From assembly GCA_002437815.1 (NCBI GenBank), contig DJRP01000005.1, positions 12,900 through 33,772 on the forward strand: a DNA stretch of 20,873 nucleotides. Reading direction: 5' to 3'. Below are positions 13,587 to 20,692 of the stretch, one piece after another (the first letter of the stretch is position 1; each line of letters begins with the position of its first letter). The stretch is from Collinsella sp. UBA6357. GTDB taxonomy: Bacteria; Actinomycetota; Coriobacteriia; Coriobacteriales; Coriobacteriaceae. The position numbers and the translations under genes are program-made. Below the pieces are notes generated by a model. It worked only from the letters and a program-made list of their open reading frames with translations, did no database searches and had not been told where the DNA came from.

Positions 13587-15224
13587 ATGCAGCATATCGA
13601 TCGGGTGATCAGGTCCAAGAATGTCTTTACGGGCGAGGACGGTGTCGACGCCGTCCGCGAGCTCGCGATCGCCATCGCCGGCGAGCGGATTGCGCTTGTG
13701 GGCGCGCCGGACGACGTGCTCGCCGCCGTGCCCGCCGCGACACCGGTCGAGGACTGGGGCGAGCGGTTTGTGTGCCCCGGGTTTCACGATGCCCATCTGC
13801 ACTTCTTTCACACGGCGGTGGGCTCCTCGCCCTATATGCTCATGGATATGGGCACCTCCGAGGCCGCGCTCGTGGAGCATACGCGCGCCTTCGCGGCGGG
13901 GCTGCCGGCCGATGCCTGGGTCGTCACGCAGGGTTGGCGCGACTACCGCTGGAATCCGCCCGAGCATCCCACCAAGGCATCGCTCGACGCGGCCTTTCCC
14001 GACCGCCCCTGCGCCATGTACTCGGGCGACGGGCATACGCTCTGGCTCAACAGCCGCGCGCTCGAGGCGCTCGGCGTGACGCGCGATACCGAGCCGCCGG
14101 CGGGCGGGAGCTACGACCGCGACGCGAACGGCGAGCTCACCGGTATCTGCCACGAGGCCGCGGCCATGCAGCTTTTGCCCCGCTGCCTGGAGTGGCTGGG
14201 GGAGGAGCGCATCGCCGAGGCCTACGCCGACCAGATGGGTCGCATGGCAGAGCAGGGCATCACTTCGATCTGCGACATGTCGCTCATGCCCATGCCGGGC
14301 TGCGATTTTATCCGGGACGACGTCTACGATAAGCTGCAGGCGCAAGGACGTCTGGGCGTGCGTGCCCACCTCTTTCCGACGCTACTCGACGACCAGTCGC
14401 GTCTGGACGAGCTGCAGGCACGCTACGAGGGCAACGACCTGCTCTCGGCCCCCGGCTTCAAGCAGTTCTTCGACGGCGTGTCAAGCGAGCACACGGCCTA
14501 CCTCACCGAGCCCTATACCAACCCGCGTTTTCCGGGCGACCGCGGGCGCCTCACGATTCCCACCGAACGCATGCGCAAGCTCGTGCTCGCGGCGGCCGAG
14601 TGCGGCAAGTGCGTACGCATCCATGTGATCGGCGACGCTGCCATTCATGCGGCGCTCGATATCTTCGAGGAGGCGGCCGAGCGCTACGGCCTGCCGGCGC
14701 ACGGCCATAACACGCTCGAGCATCTGGAGAACCTGCTGCCCGAGGACATCGACCGCCTGCGCAGGCTCCATGTGGTGGCATCGAGCCAGCCGTGTCACAT
14801 CACACTCGACCCGGGCGGCCCGGAGCGCGACCTCGGTCTCGAACGCAGCCGCATCATGTGGCCGTTTGCGACCTATGAACAGCGCGGCATCCGCCAGGCG
14901 TTCGGCACCGACAGCCCCATCACGCCGGTCACGAGCATGAACGTGCTCTACACCGCGATCACGCGCCAAGACCCGACAAGCCACTGGCCCCGCGGCGGTT
15001 GGCTGCCGAGCGAGCGGATCGATGCCGCGACGGCGATTCGCAGCTACACTCTCGGCAGCGCCTACGCGGCGGGCGACGAGCAAAATCTCGGCAGTCTTGT
15101 TCCCGGTAAATACGCCGATCTTGTCGTTCTCGACCAGAACCTCCTCACGGTTGACCCCCAGGATATCCAGGCCACCAAAGTTCAGGCGACCTATCTCGCC
15201 GGCAAGAAGATCTTCGAGCGCTAG
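13587..15224 (+). CDS. Amidohydrolase family 3 (YtcJ-like, COG1574) metallohydrolase
   Basis: Metal-dependent hydrolase of the amidohydrolase superfamily, YtcJ/COG1574 branch; natural substrates of this branch are mostly unknown. It has 545 residues, the usual size. ATG 13587 lies four bases after GGGGAGG; the upstream in-frame codons to 13482 cross the promoter region and do not fit. Active-site residues are visible: FHDAHLH (66-72, the HxH metal pair His70/His72), Lys292 in FKQFFDGVSSEHTA (probable carboxylated lysine), His346 in RIHVIGD, His379 in NTLEHLE and Asp442 in FGTDSP. A C-terminal GSLVPGKYADLVVLD returns to the small beta domain. Its TAG stop shares the CTAG tetranucleotide with the convergent znuB stop. 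Confidence 0.9.
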   Translation: MQHIDRVIRSKNVFTGEDGVDAVRELAIAIAGERIALVGAPDDVLAAVPAATPVEDWGERFVCPGFHDAHLHFFHTAVGSSPYMLMDMGTSEAALVEHTRAFAAGLPADAWVVTQGWRDYRWNPPEHPTKASLDAAFPDRPCAMYSGDGHTLWLNSRALEALGVTRDTEPPAGGSYDRDANGELTGICHEAAAMQLLPRCLEWLGEERIAEAYADQMGRMAEQGITSICDMSLMPMPGCDFIRDDVYDKLQAQGRLGVRAHLFPTLLDDQSRLDELQARYEGNDLLSAPGFKQFFDGVSSEHTAYLTEPYTNPRFPGDRGRLTIPTERMRKLVLAAAECGKCVRIHVIGDAAIHAALDIFEEAAERYGLPAHGHNTLEHLENLLPEDIDRLRRLHVVASSQPCHITLDPGGPERDLGLERSRIMWPFATYEQRGIRQAFGTDSPITPVTSMNVLYTAITRQDPTSHWPRGGWLPSERIDAATAIRSYTLGSAYAAGDEQNLGSLVPGKYADLVVLDQNLLTVDPQDIQATKVQATYLAGKKIFER

Positions 15225-16045
15225 GACCGCCGGCGGCCGTGCCACCTGTCGATGAGGGCGCGGCCGCTGTACAGGGCGATGAGCATCGCGACCTGGATGA
15301 GCACGATCGTACCGCCCGGCTTGAGTCCCCAGACATAGGAGACGGTGAGTCCCACGATGACGGAGGCGAGGCCTACGGCCGAGCTGACGGCGCACGTCTG
15401 CCACCAGCTCCGGGAGACGGCCAGGGCGCAGGCGACCGGCACCGTCATCATGGAGCTTACGATCAATGCGCCCACCGTGCGGGCGGCGATCGAGATCACG
15501 AGCGCGCAGATAAAGATGAAGGATACGTTGACCAGGCGCGTGCGGACCCCGGCGATACGCGCCGCGCGCTCGTCGAGCGCGACCCAGAAGAGCTCGCGAG
15601 AGAAGAGCGCGCAGTAGGCGATGATGCCGAGGCCGATGACGACGATGGTCGCCAGCTCCGTATCGCTCACCGTGACGATGCTGCCAAAGAGGAAGCTCGA
15701 GAACGTGGATGAGTTGGGAACGAATCCCGAGAGCACGCCGGCGAGGCCGACACCCGTCGCCATGACGATCGCGATGGCCAGGTCTCCGCGGCTCTCGAGC
15801 CGATTGCGGATGCCCTCGATGAAACAGGCGGCCGCAAGGCAGGCGACCGTGGCGCCGGCCACCGGGTTGATGCCGGCGATGAGGCCACCCGCCACGCCGG
15901 CAAGCGAGGCGTGGCTCAAGGTGTCGCCGATCATGGAGAGACGTTTGAGCACCATGATCACACCGACGAGGGGGACGGCGACGCCGAGGACCGCGCCGGC
16001 GATGAACGCGCGTTGCATAAAGGCGTATTGGAACATATCAAACAT
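15221..16045 (-). CDS. znuB: Zinc/manganese ABC transporter permease (ZnuB type)
   Basis: Membrane permease of an ABC-3-family metal importer, forming the channel of the ZnuABC complex. It has 274 residues with about eight membrane helices. Family segments include LKRLSMIGDTLSHASLAGVAGG (containing the coupling region) and ALIVSSMMTVPVACALAV. ATG 16045 is chosen: the frame is open upstream but those codons lie over the znuC 3' end and are low-complexity Ser/Pro/Thr. The gene overlaps znuC by eight bases, so it is the last gene of the zur-znuA-ltaS-znuC-znuB unit. It converges on the YtcJ-like gene with a four-base overlap and no room for a terminator between them. Confidence 0.92.
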   Translation of the reverse strand: MFDMFQYAFMQRAFIAGAVLGVAVPLVGVIMVLKRLSMIGDTLSHASLAGVAGGLIAGINPVAGATVACLAAACFIEGIRNRLESRGDLAIAIVMATGVGLAGVLSGFVPNSSTFSSFLFGSIVTVSDTELATIVVIGLGIIAYCALFSRELFWVALDERAARIAGVRTRLVNVSFIFICALVISIAARTVGALIVSSMMTVPVACALAVSRSWWQTCAVSSAVGLASVIVGLTVSYVWGLKPGGTIVLIQVAMLIALYSGRALIDRWHGRRRS

Positions 16046-16745
16046 GTTGGACGGCTCCCTGGGCGAGGACGAACCGGTGGGCGTCGAGGGCCTCGAGGCG
16101 CTCGAGGTCGTGGGTGACCATAAGGACTGAGTGACCGCCCTCATGCGATACGGCCGCGAGCGTGTCGACGAACTCGTCGACGCTGGCGGCGTCGAGACCG
16201 CTGGTCGGCTCATCGAGAATCAGAAGCTCTGGATCGTTGACGAGGGCGCGTGCCAGGAGGGCGCGCTGCAGCTGCCCTCCCGAGAGCTCCCCGATCAGGG
16301 CGGATGCGTGGTCTGAGAGGTGCACCGTCTCGAGGGCGGCCAGAGCGGCGCGCCGGGCATCGCGCCCGTTTCTGCGCCCGAGTGCGTAGCGGTTGGCGGC
16401 GACGACCTCGACGACCGTGGCGGGAAACCGGTCATAGGCCCCGCCGGTGCGTTGCGGCACATAGCCCACGTTCCGCCATCGCGTGAACCGCACGGCATCG
16501 CGCCCGAACAACTCCGCCGTGCCGCTCGCGGGCGAAAGCTCGCCCAGCGCCACGCGCAGCAGGGTTGATTTGCCGGCCCCGTTCTCCCCGGTGAGGATGA
16601 CGCTCTCGCCGGCCTCGACGATGAGCGAGCAGTCTTCAAGGACCGTCTCGTCGCCATAGGAGAATGTGACGCGGTCGAGTCGGATGGGGAACGCGTCGTC
16701 TGCGTTCGGCGCTGCGTTGCTCCCGGAATGCCTCTTGCTCATCAT
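16038..16745 (-). CDS. znuC: Zinc/manganese ABC transporter ATP-binding protein (ZnuC type)
   Basis: Cytosolic ATPase that powers metal import through ZnuB. It has 235 residues with all ABC motifs: Walker A GENGAGKST (53-61), Q-loop YVPQR (95-99), signature LSGGQ (154-158), Walker B LLILDEP (174-180), D-loop SGLD (182-185) and His212 switch (MVTHD). ATG 16745 overlaps the TGA of the upstream LtaS-like gene (ATGA), with GGGAG seven bases upstream. A second ATG at 16742 is equally possible. Residues 1-20 are a polar extension before the first strand. Membership of the metal-type ABC family is supported by the flanking permease and binding-protein genes. Confidence 0.93.
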   Translation of the reverse strand: MMSKRHSGSNAAPNADDAFPIRLDRVTFSYGDETVLEDCSLIVEAGESVILTGENGAGKSTLLRVALGELSPASGTAELFGRDAVRFTRWRNVGYVPQRTGGAYDRFPATVVEVVAANRYALGRRNGRDARRAALAALETVHLSDHASALIGELSGGQLQRALLARALVNDPELLILDEPTSGLDAASVDEFVDTLAAVSHEGGHSVLMVTHDLERLEALDAHRFVLAQGAVQHV

Positions 16746-18841
16746 GCGTCGGCTCCCGGCGCCGTATTGGGGTCGGTCTCGTTGGCGGCCGTCTGCTTAT
16801 GGGTGGAGAAGGTCGATCCGGCGTGGTCGAAGAGCTTGCGGTACTGCATGCGTTCAAGACGGTCGTCGGCATCCAAGAGCTTGCTTGGCATATCCTGGGC
16901 CTCGGGCACGTACCAGGTGCCGTCGGCGGCCTGCTTGCCAACCACGTTGATGCTCGGCATGTGTTTGCGGTTTTGCAGCCGCGCCCGCTGGTAGGCCGTG
17001 AGCGGGGCGCCGATGGCGTCGAGGGCGAGCGCGCCCACGTTATCGATGCTCGTGTCGAGCTCCTCGCTTGCCTGGGCGCTGCCGGCCACGTCGTAGTTGG
17101 CCCAGACCACGTAGCGCGTCTGCCAGATGCGCTCGGTGTGGGTAGCTTCGTCCTCATCGGTAAAGTAGAGGTCGTTGTAGCGGTCGGTGAAGAACGGCTG
17201 GTGGTCGCCGTACATCACCACGACGACGGGGCGGTCGAGCGCGCGCAGCTTCTCGAGGAAGTCGGCGAAGGCCACGTCGGACGCCTCCATGAGCGAGCAG
17301 TACTCGTCGGTCCAGGTGATGACCTTGTCGGACACACCCTCGAGGGCAAGGTGCAGCTGCTGGTCGGGAGGAACCAGACCCGTGTCGTAGGCCGAGTGGT
17401 TCTGCATGGTCACGTTATGGATGAAGACCGGCTTGTCGCTTTGACGCAGCACCTCCAGGCATTTGTCGTAGGTGGCGGCGTCGGTCACCTTGCGGCAGAG
17501 CTCGGGCGCGCCGGCGAAGTCCTCGATGGAGAGGAACTCGTCGAAGCCCATGTCGGCGAAGACGTTCTCGCGGTTCCAGTTGGTGGCGTGGTTGGGATGC
17601 ATGGCCACCGCGCGGTAGCCGAGCTTCTTAAACTGGCGGGCGAGGTTCTCGGTGGGGGCCAGGTTATAGGTCATGAAGGGGTAGACGCCGGCGCCCAGAT
17701 AGGCCATGGAGTGGCCGGTCAAAAACTCGAACTCGCTGTTGCAGGTGCCCGCGCCGAAGGCGCTCATGTAGCTCACACCCTGCAGGAGCGCGTCGTCGAT
17801 CGCCTTGAAGCGCTCGGGCCCCTTGTAGCCGCAGCCCAGACCGTTGAAGATCGACAGGTCGGCGAACGATTCGTTCATGATGCAGATGACCGAGGGCTTG
17901 AGCTGGTCGAACTGCGCCACGGCGGCGGCGCGGTCGGGATTGGCGGCACCGTGGGCACCACGACTCCAGCGCCCGGCGAGGCGTTTGATGAGGGCGGCCG
18001 TATCGCGTCCGCTGTAGTGCTTGGGCTTGGGTGGGATCATCTTCTGCGCGCTCGAGATGAAGGTGGGCAGAAAGCCCTGGCTGTAGTAGCTGTCGAGCGG
18101 CTTCCAGGTGTGGAGCTTGATGCCGAGGGTGTCGTAGTAGCTGATGAACGCCTGCGCTCCCAGGGCGGCGCCGGCGATGAGCGCGGTGCGCCGGTCGACC
18201 GAGAGCGGGAGCTTGGCTTTGCGCGTCGGTTTCTCGGTGTGGGCTTCTTCGGCTGTGGGCTCGCCCGTCTCCGCGGACGTTGCGTTCGCGGGTTCCGCAG
18301 GGGCGGCCTTCGGTGTGTCTGTGGGCACCGTTGTCGAATCCGTCGCGTTCCCGGTCACGTCGGTCACTTTGTCACTCCGACGAGGCTCCCGCCCGCACGC
18401 TGAGCGCGGGATGCGGGCGATGAGTGCGATGCCTGCGGCAGCGGCGGCGAGCCCCATGAAACAGTAGGGACTGAGCTCATAGGTGTAGCTGCCGGCGACC
18501 GTCGCGGCGGTGGAGAGCGCGAACAGATCGCCGGGCTGGATGGGCATCGACTTGAACGTGATCACAAAGTACTCGGCGATGCCGATGGCAGCGAGCGCCG
18601 CGACGCCTACGATCGCAGGGGTCTTGCGGCGGCGCGGCAGATAGAACAGCAGGCTCAAAAGGCAAAAGATGAGCATGAGTTCCAGAAGGGCCGGACCGGG
18701 TTGCATGTTCCACAGTTCGTGGTTCGAGGGCAGCTCGAGGGCGAGCATCGAGCAGATCGATGCGCCGCCGATCGTTGCCAGCGTACGGGGATAGGGATGG
18801 TCACACGTCCAACCCCTCAGGTCCTTCATGCTTATCTTCAT
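16742..18841 (-). CDS. LTA synthase-like sulfatase-fold membrane enzyme
   Basis: Predicted polymerase of glycerolphosphate-type surface polymers, related to LtaS: five N-terminal membrane helices (about 21-37, 54-68, 75-94, 124-144, 218-236) and an outer sulfatase-fold domain (about 310-620). Catalytic-site motifs are NESF (323-326, metal-binding Glu324), GAGTCNSEFEFLTG (363-376, probable nucleophile Thr366), QNHSAY (480-485) and MYGDHQP (543-549, Asp546 and His547). It has 699 residues against about 650 in LtaS. The extra length is a Thr/Ala/Pro/Glu-rich cytosolic linker (about 145-212) between helices 4 and 5. ATG 18841 uses AAGGA, which overlaps the znuA TAA stop. Its place inside a zinc-import operon is the odd feature. 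It could also be a phosphoglycerol or phosphoethanolamine transferase. Confidence 0.85.
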   Translation of the reverse strand: MKISMKDLRGWTCDHPYPRTLATIGGASICSMLALELPSNHELWNMQPGPALLELMLIFCLLSLLFYLPRRRKTPAIVGVAALAAIGIAEYFVITFKSMPIQPGDLFALSTAATVAGSYTYELSPYCFMGLAAAAAGIALIARIPRSACGREPRRSDKVTDVTGNATDSTTVPTDTPKAAPAEPANATSAETGEPTAEEAHTEKPTRKAKLPLSVDRRTALIAGAALGAQAFISYYDTLGIKLHTWKPLDSYYSQGFLPTFISSAQKMIPPKPKHYSGRDTAALIKRLAGRWSRGAHGAANPDRAAAVAQFDQLKPSVICIMNESFADLSIFNGLGCGYKGPERFKAIDDALLQGVSYMSAFGAGTCNSEFEFLTGHSMAYLGAGVYPFMTYNLAPTENLARQFKKLGYRAVAMHPNHATNWNRENVFADMGFDEFLSIEDFAGAPELCRKVTDAATYDKCLEVLRQSDKPVFIHNVTMQNHSAYDTGLVPPDQQLHLALEGVSDKVITWTDEYCSLMEASDVAFADFLEKLRALDRPVVVVMYGDHQPFFTDRYNDLYFTDEDEATHTERIWQTRYVVWANYDVAGSAQASEELDTSIDNVGALALDAIGAPLTAYQRARLQNRKHMPSINVVGKQAADGTWYVPEAQDMPSKLLDADDRLERMQYRKLFDHAGSTFSTHKQTAANETDPNTAPGADA

Positions 18842-18851
18842 CGCTTTGTCC

Positions 18852-19829
18852 TTACTCCTGGTTCAGTGCCTTCACAAGCTTGTCCAGGTTGTCGTTCATG
18901 ACGGAGAGGTAGTCCTCGCCGTCCTTGAGTTGCTTGTCGGTGAGACCCTCGACAGGGTTGAGCTGCACGCACGCGGCACCGGTCTCGTCGGCGATGGTCT
19001 TGGCGACCTTCTGCGAGACAAGGTCCTCGCCAAAGACGGTCTTGACGTTGTTGTCCTTGATGAACTGGACGATCTTGGCCATGGTCTGGGCGTCGGGCTC
19101 GCCCTCGGCATCCATGCCGGTGATCGCCACCTGCGTGAGGCCGTACGCGTCGCAAAGGTAGCCGAACGCCTCATGGGAGACGACGATCGTCTTGTTGGGC
19201 ACGGCGGAGAGCTTCTCGCGGAACTCGGCGTCGAGCTCGTCCAGCTTGGCGGCGTACTCGTCGTGGTTGGCGTCGTAGTCGGAGGCGTGCTCGGGGTCTA
19301 TCTTGGAGAGGGCGTCACGGATGTTGCCCATCTCGATCTTTGCGTTCGCGGGCGCGAGCCATACGTGCGGGTCGTAGACGGGGCCGTCGCCGGCATCCTC
19401 GTCGCCCTCCTCGGCCTCGCCGGCGCGCAGCTCGACGCCGTCCGACGCCTCGCAGCACGTAAGGTCGCCGTCGCCCGCGTCCTTTACGTCGTCGATCCAG
19501 TGCTCCATGCTCGCTCCGTTGTAAACGAGCAGGTCGGACTTCACGATGCTCGCGATGTCGGTGGGGGAGGGCTCCCAATCATGGGGCTCGGTGCCTGCGG
19601 GGACGAGGCAGCTCACCTCCACATGGTCGCCGCCGACCTTCTGCGTGAAGTCGTACATGGGGTAGAAGCTCGCGGCGACGTTGAGCTTCTTCGCGTCATC
19701 GCCGGAGTCGGCGCCGGCTCCGCCCTGGGCCGCGCTCGGCTGGGAGCAGCCGGAAAGAAGCGCCGCGGAGCTTGCCGCCGCGAGCCCCATGCCGCCAAAG
19801 GCGGCGCGCACGAAAGAGCGCCTGCTCAT
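18852..19829 (-). CDS. znuA: Zinc ABC transporter substrate-binding lipoprotein (ZnuA type)
   Basis: Extracellular metal-binding lipoprotein that delivers zinc to ZnuB. It has 325 residues. The signal peptide has a twin-arginine motif SRRSF (2-6) and a lipobox LLSGC (lipidated Cys28). Predicted metal ligands are His83 (EPHDWEPS), His155 (DPHVWLAP) and His219 (VVSHEAFGYL); a His at the third position is usual in zinc-type proteins, where manganese-type ones have Glu. The loop before DPHVW is acidic (AGEAEEGDEDAGDG, 136-149) instead of His-rich. ATG 19829 fits the signal peptide but has no clean ribosome binding site. A GTG at 19937 has AAGGG upstream and would add 36 basic residues overlapping the repressor gene; I consider it less likely. 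It starts 46 bases after the Fur-family gene. Confidence 0.92.
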   Translation of the reverse strand: MSRRSFVRAAFGGMGLAAASSAALLSGCSQPSAAQGGAGADSGDDAKKLNVAASFYPMYDFTQKVGGDHVEVSCLVPAGTEPHDWEPSPTDIASIVKSDLLVYNGASMEHWIDDVKDAGDGDLTCCEASDGVELRAGEAEEGDEDAGDGPVYDPHVWLAPANAKIEMGNIRDALSKIDPEHASDYDANHDEYAAKLDELDAEFREKLSAVPNKTIVVSHEAFGYLCDAYGLTQVAITGMDAEGEPDAQTMAKIVQFIKDNNVKTVFGEDLVSQKVAKTIADETGAACVQLNPVEGLTDKQLKDGEDYLSVMNDNLDKLVKALNQE

Positions 19830-19875
19830 TCCCGTGCGTCTGTCTCCCCGCGGGCTCCAGGGCTCCCGCCCTCGT

Positions 19876-20370
19876 TTAGCCCTGCTTCCCGCAGTCTCCG
19901 TGGTCTGGACGCGAATGTTCCTGCCCCTCATGGGCACCGTTCCCTTCCGGGGTCTCGCCTTTGGCGCGGCGACAATCCGCGCAGGTTCCGCAGATCACGG
20001 TCCTGCGCTGGTCGACCACGAACCCATGGTGCTCGCGCACATGGTCCGAGAAGGACTGGAGCATGGAGCAATCGAGGGGGAACGCCCTTCCGCAGCTGAG
20101 GCAGAGCAGCTGGCCCTGGGGCGCGCCCTGCTGGTCGGGAAGCCGCTTGTAGCTCGCCGAGCTCCCTCGCGCGCCCACGACCTTGGCCACGAGCCCCTCC
20201 GCAGCGAGCTTCTCCACGGTACGGTACACGGTCGTCCGGCCGATGGAGGAGCCCCTTGCGTGAAGGGCGCCCAGGATGTCGTCGACCGTCTGGTACCTAT
20301 CGGCGCTTGCGTCGAGGCACTCCATGACCAGCCGCTTCTGCTCGGTGTTGTATCCCGTTCTCTTGCCCAT
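19876..20370 (-). CDS. Fur-family metalloregulator, probable Zur
   Basis: DNA-binding repressor of the Fur family, probably zinc-sensing (Zur) because it leads a znuA-znuCB unit. It has 164 residues. The winged helix covers about 1-80, with the recognition helix in SSIGRTTVYRTVEKLAAEGL (41-60). Structural zinc Cys pairs are C90xxC93 and C127xxC130, with Cys133 nearby. The dimer domain has DHVREHHGF (109-117). The His cluster normally just before the first CxxC is absent (QQGAPQGQLLCLSC). The tail 146-164 is His/Cys-containing. ATG 20370 follows GAAGGGG at normal spacing; an in-frame ATG at 20403 precedes that site. Zur versus Fur or PerR rests on context. Confidence 0.88.
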   Translation of the reverse strand: MGKRTGYNTEQKRLVMECLDASADRYQTVDDILGALHARGSSIGRTTVYRTVEKLAAEGLVAKVVGARGSSASYKRLPDQQGAPQGQLLCLSCGRAFPLDCSMLQSFSDHVREHHGFVVDQRRTVICGTCADCRRAKGETPEGNGAHEGQEHSRPDHGDCGKQG

Positions 20371-20429
20371 GCCGACCCCTTCTGGACCTTTGCGTAAAGC
20401 CATCGTAGGTCAGCCGGTCGCCTTTCTCC

Positions 20430-20466
20430 AAATCGAAATCCCAAATCGAATATGAAAACCAAATCC
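20430..20466 (-). promoter_or_regulatory. Candidate operator: AAATCG repeats at the repressor promoter
   Basis: AAATCG occurs at 20430-20435 and 20443-20448, with AAATCC at 20461-20466, all in the same direction and at or just after the expected transcription start. AAATCG resembles one half of the Bacillus Zur box (AAATCG...CGATTT), but no inverted partner is present. An AT-rich island in GC-rich DNA fits an operator. Confidence 0.35.
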
Positions 20467-20494
20467 ATAATAGTGGGCGAACGATGGGCGTCAA
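20467..20494 (-). promoter_or_regulatory. Promoter of the zur-znuA-ltaS-znuCB unit
   Basis: On the minus strand TTGACG (20489-20494), a 16-base spacer and TATTAT (20467-20472) form a good sigma-70-type promoter about 97 bases before the repressor ATG. No other promoter is obvious within the five-gene unit. Confidence 0.6.
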
Positions 20495-20692
20495 CAAAAA
20501 ACGAAAACGGAATCCAGATTCATATTTTCGCCATACGCAGCAAGGTGAGAAGCTCGTCCGGGCTCAATAGACCTCCGTCGACGTCCGCCTACCTGCCGTT
20601 TATTTGATGGGGCAAGGCCGAGCGCTCATTTATGTCCGGTTCCGCCCCTATACTTCAAAGAAAACCTCGCGGCTGCTCGATCGGAGGGGCCC
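20495..20692. other. Non-coding part of the zur-ABC transporter divergent intergenic region
   Basis: The 322 bases from 20371 to 20692 hold no gene. This half starts AT-rich (to about 20530, including ATTCATATTTTCG at 20518-20530) and then returns to normal composition. I see no RNA gene or repeat apart from the promoter signals listed separately. Confidence 0.5.
20649..20654 (+). promoter_or_regulatory. Candidate -10 box for the ABC ATPase gene
   Basis: CTATACTTC gives TATACT 39 bases before the GTG start, with no good -35 at 17 bases (TCATTT). A GGAGGGG ribosome binding site follows at 20683-20689. Confidence 0.4.

Noticed and set aside
15239..16130. Plus-strand frames opposite znuB that could fill the gap after the YtcJ-like gene
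   Set aside because: They are low-complexity Asp/Arg/Thr/Met-rich shadows; znuB on the minus strand accounts for the stretch.
16799..18403. A 534-codon open frame on the plus strand opposite the LtaS-like gene
   Set aside because: It is antisense to a gene with clear catalytic motifs, is rich in Val/Gly/His/Glu as expected for the reverse of GC-rich codons, and has no ribosome binding site or recognisable domain.
19830..19875. A separate promoter or terminator between the repressor gene and znuA
   Set aside because: The 46-base gap has no -10/-35 pair and only a 5-bp GC stem without a T-tract, so co-transcription is more likely.
18828..20099. A 423-codon open frame on the plus strand opposite znuA and the repressor
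   Set aside because: It crosses two genes with well-conserved motifs on the other strand and shows only repetitive Val/Leu/Gly-rich sequence.
20371..20692. A possible small gene or tRNA in the 322-base intergenic region
   Set aside because: No frame with a ribosome binding site and no tRNA-like cloverleaf could be found; promoter and operator signals explain the conserved-looking parts.
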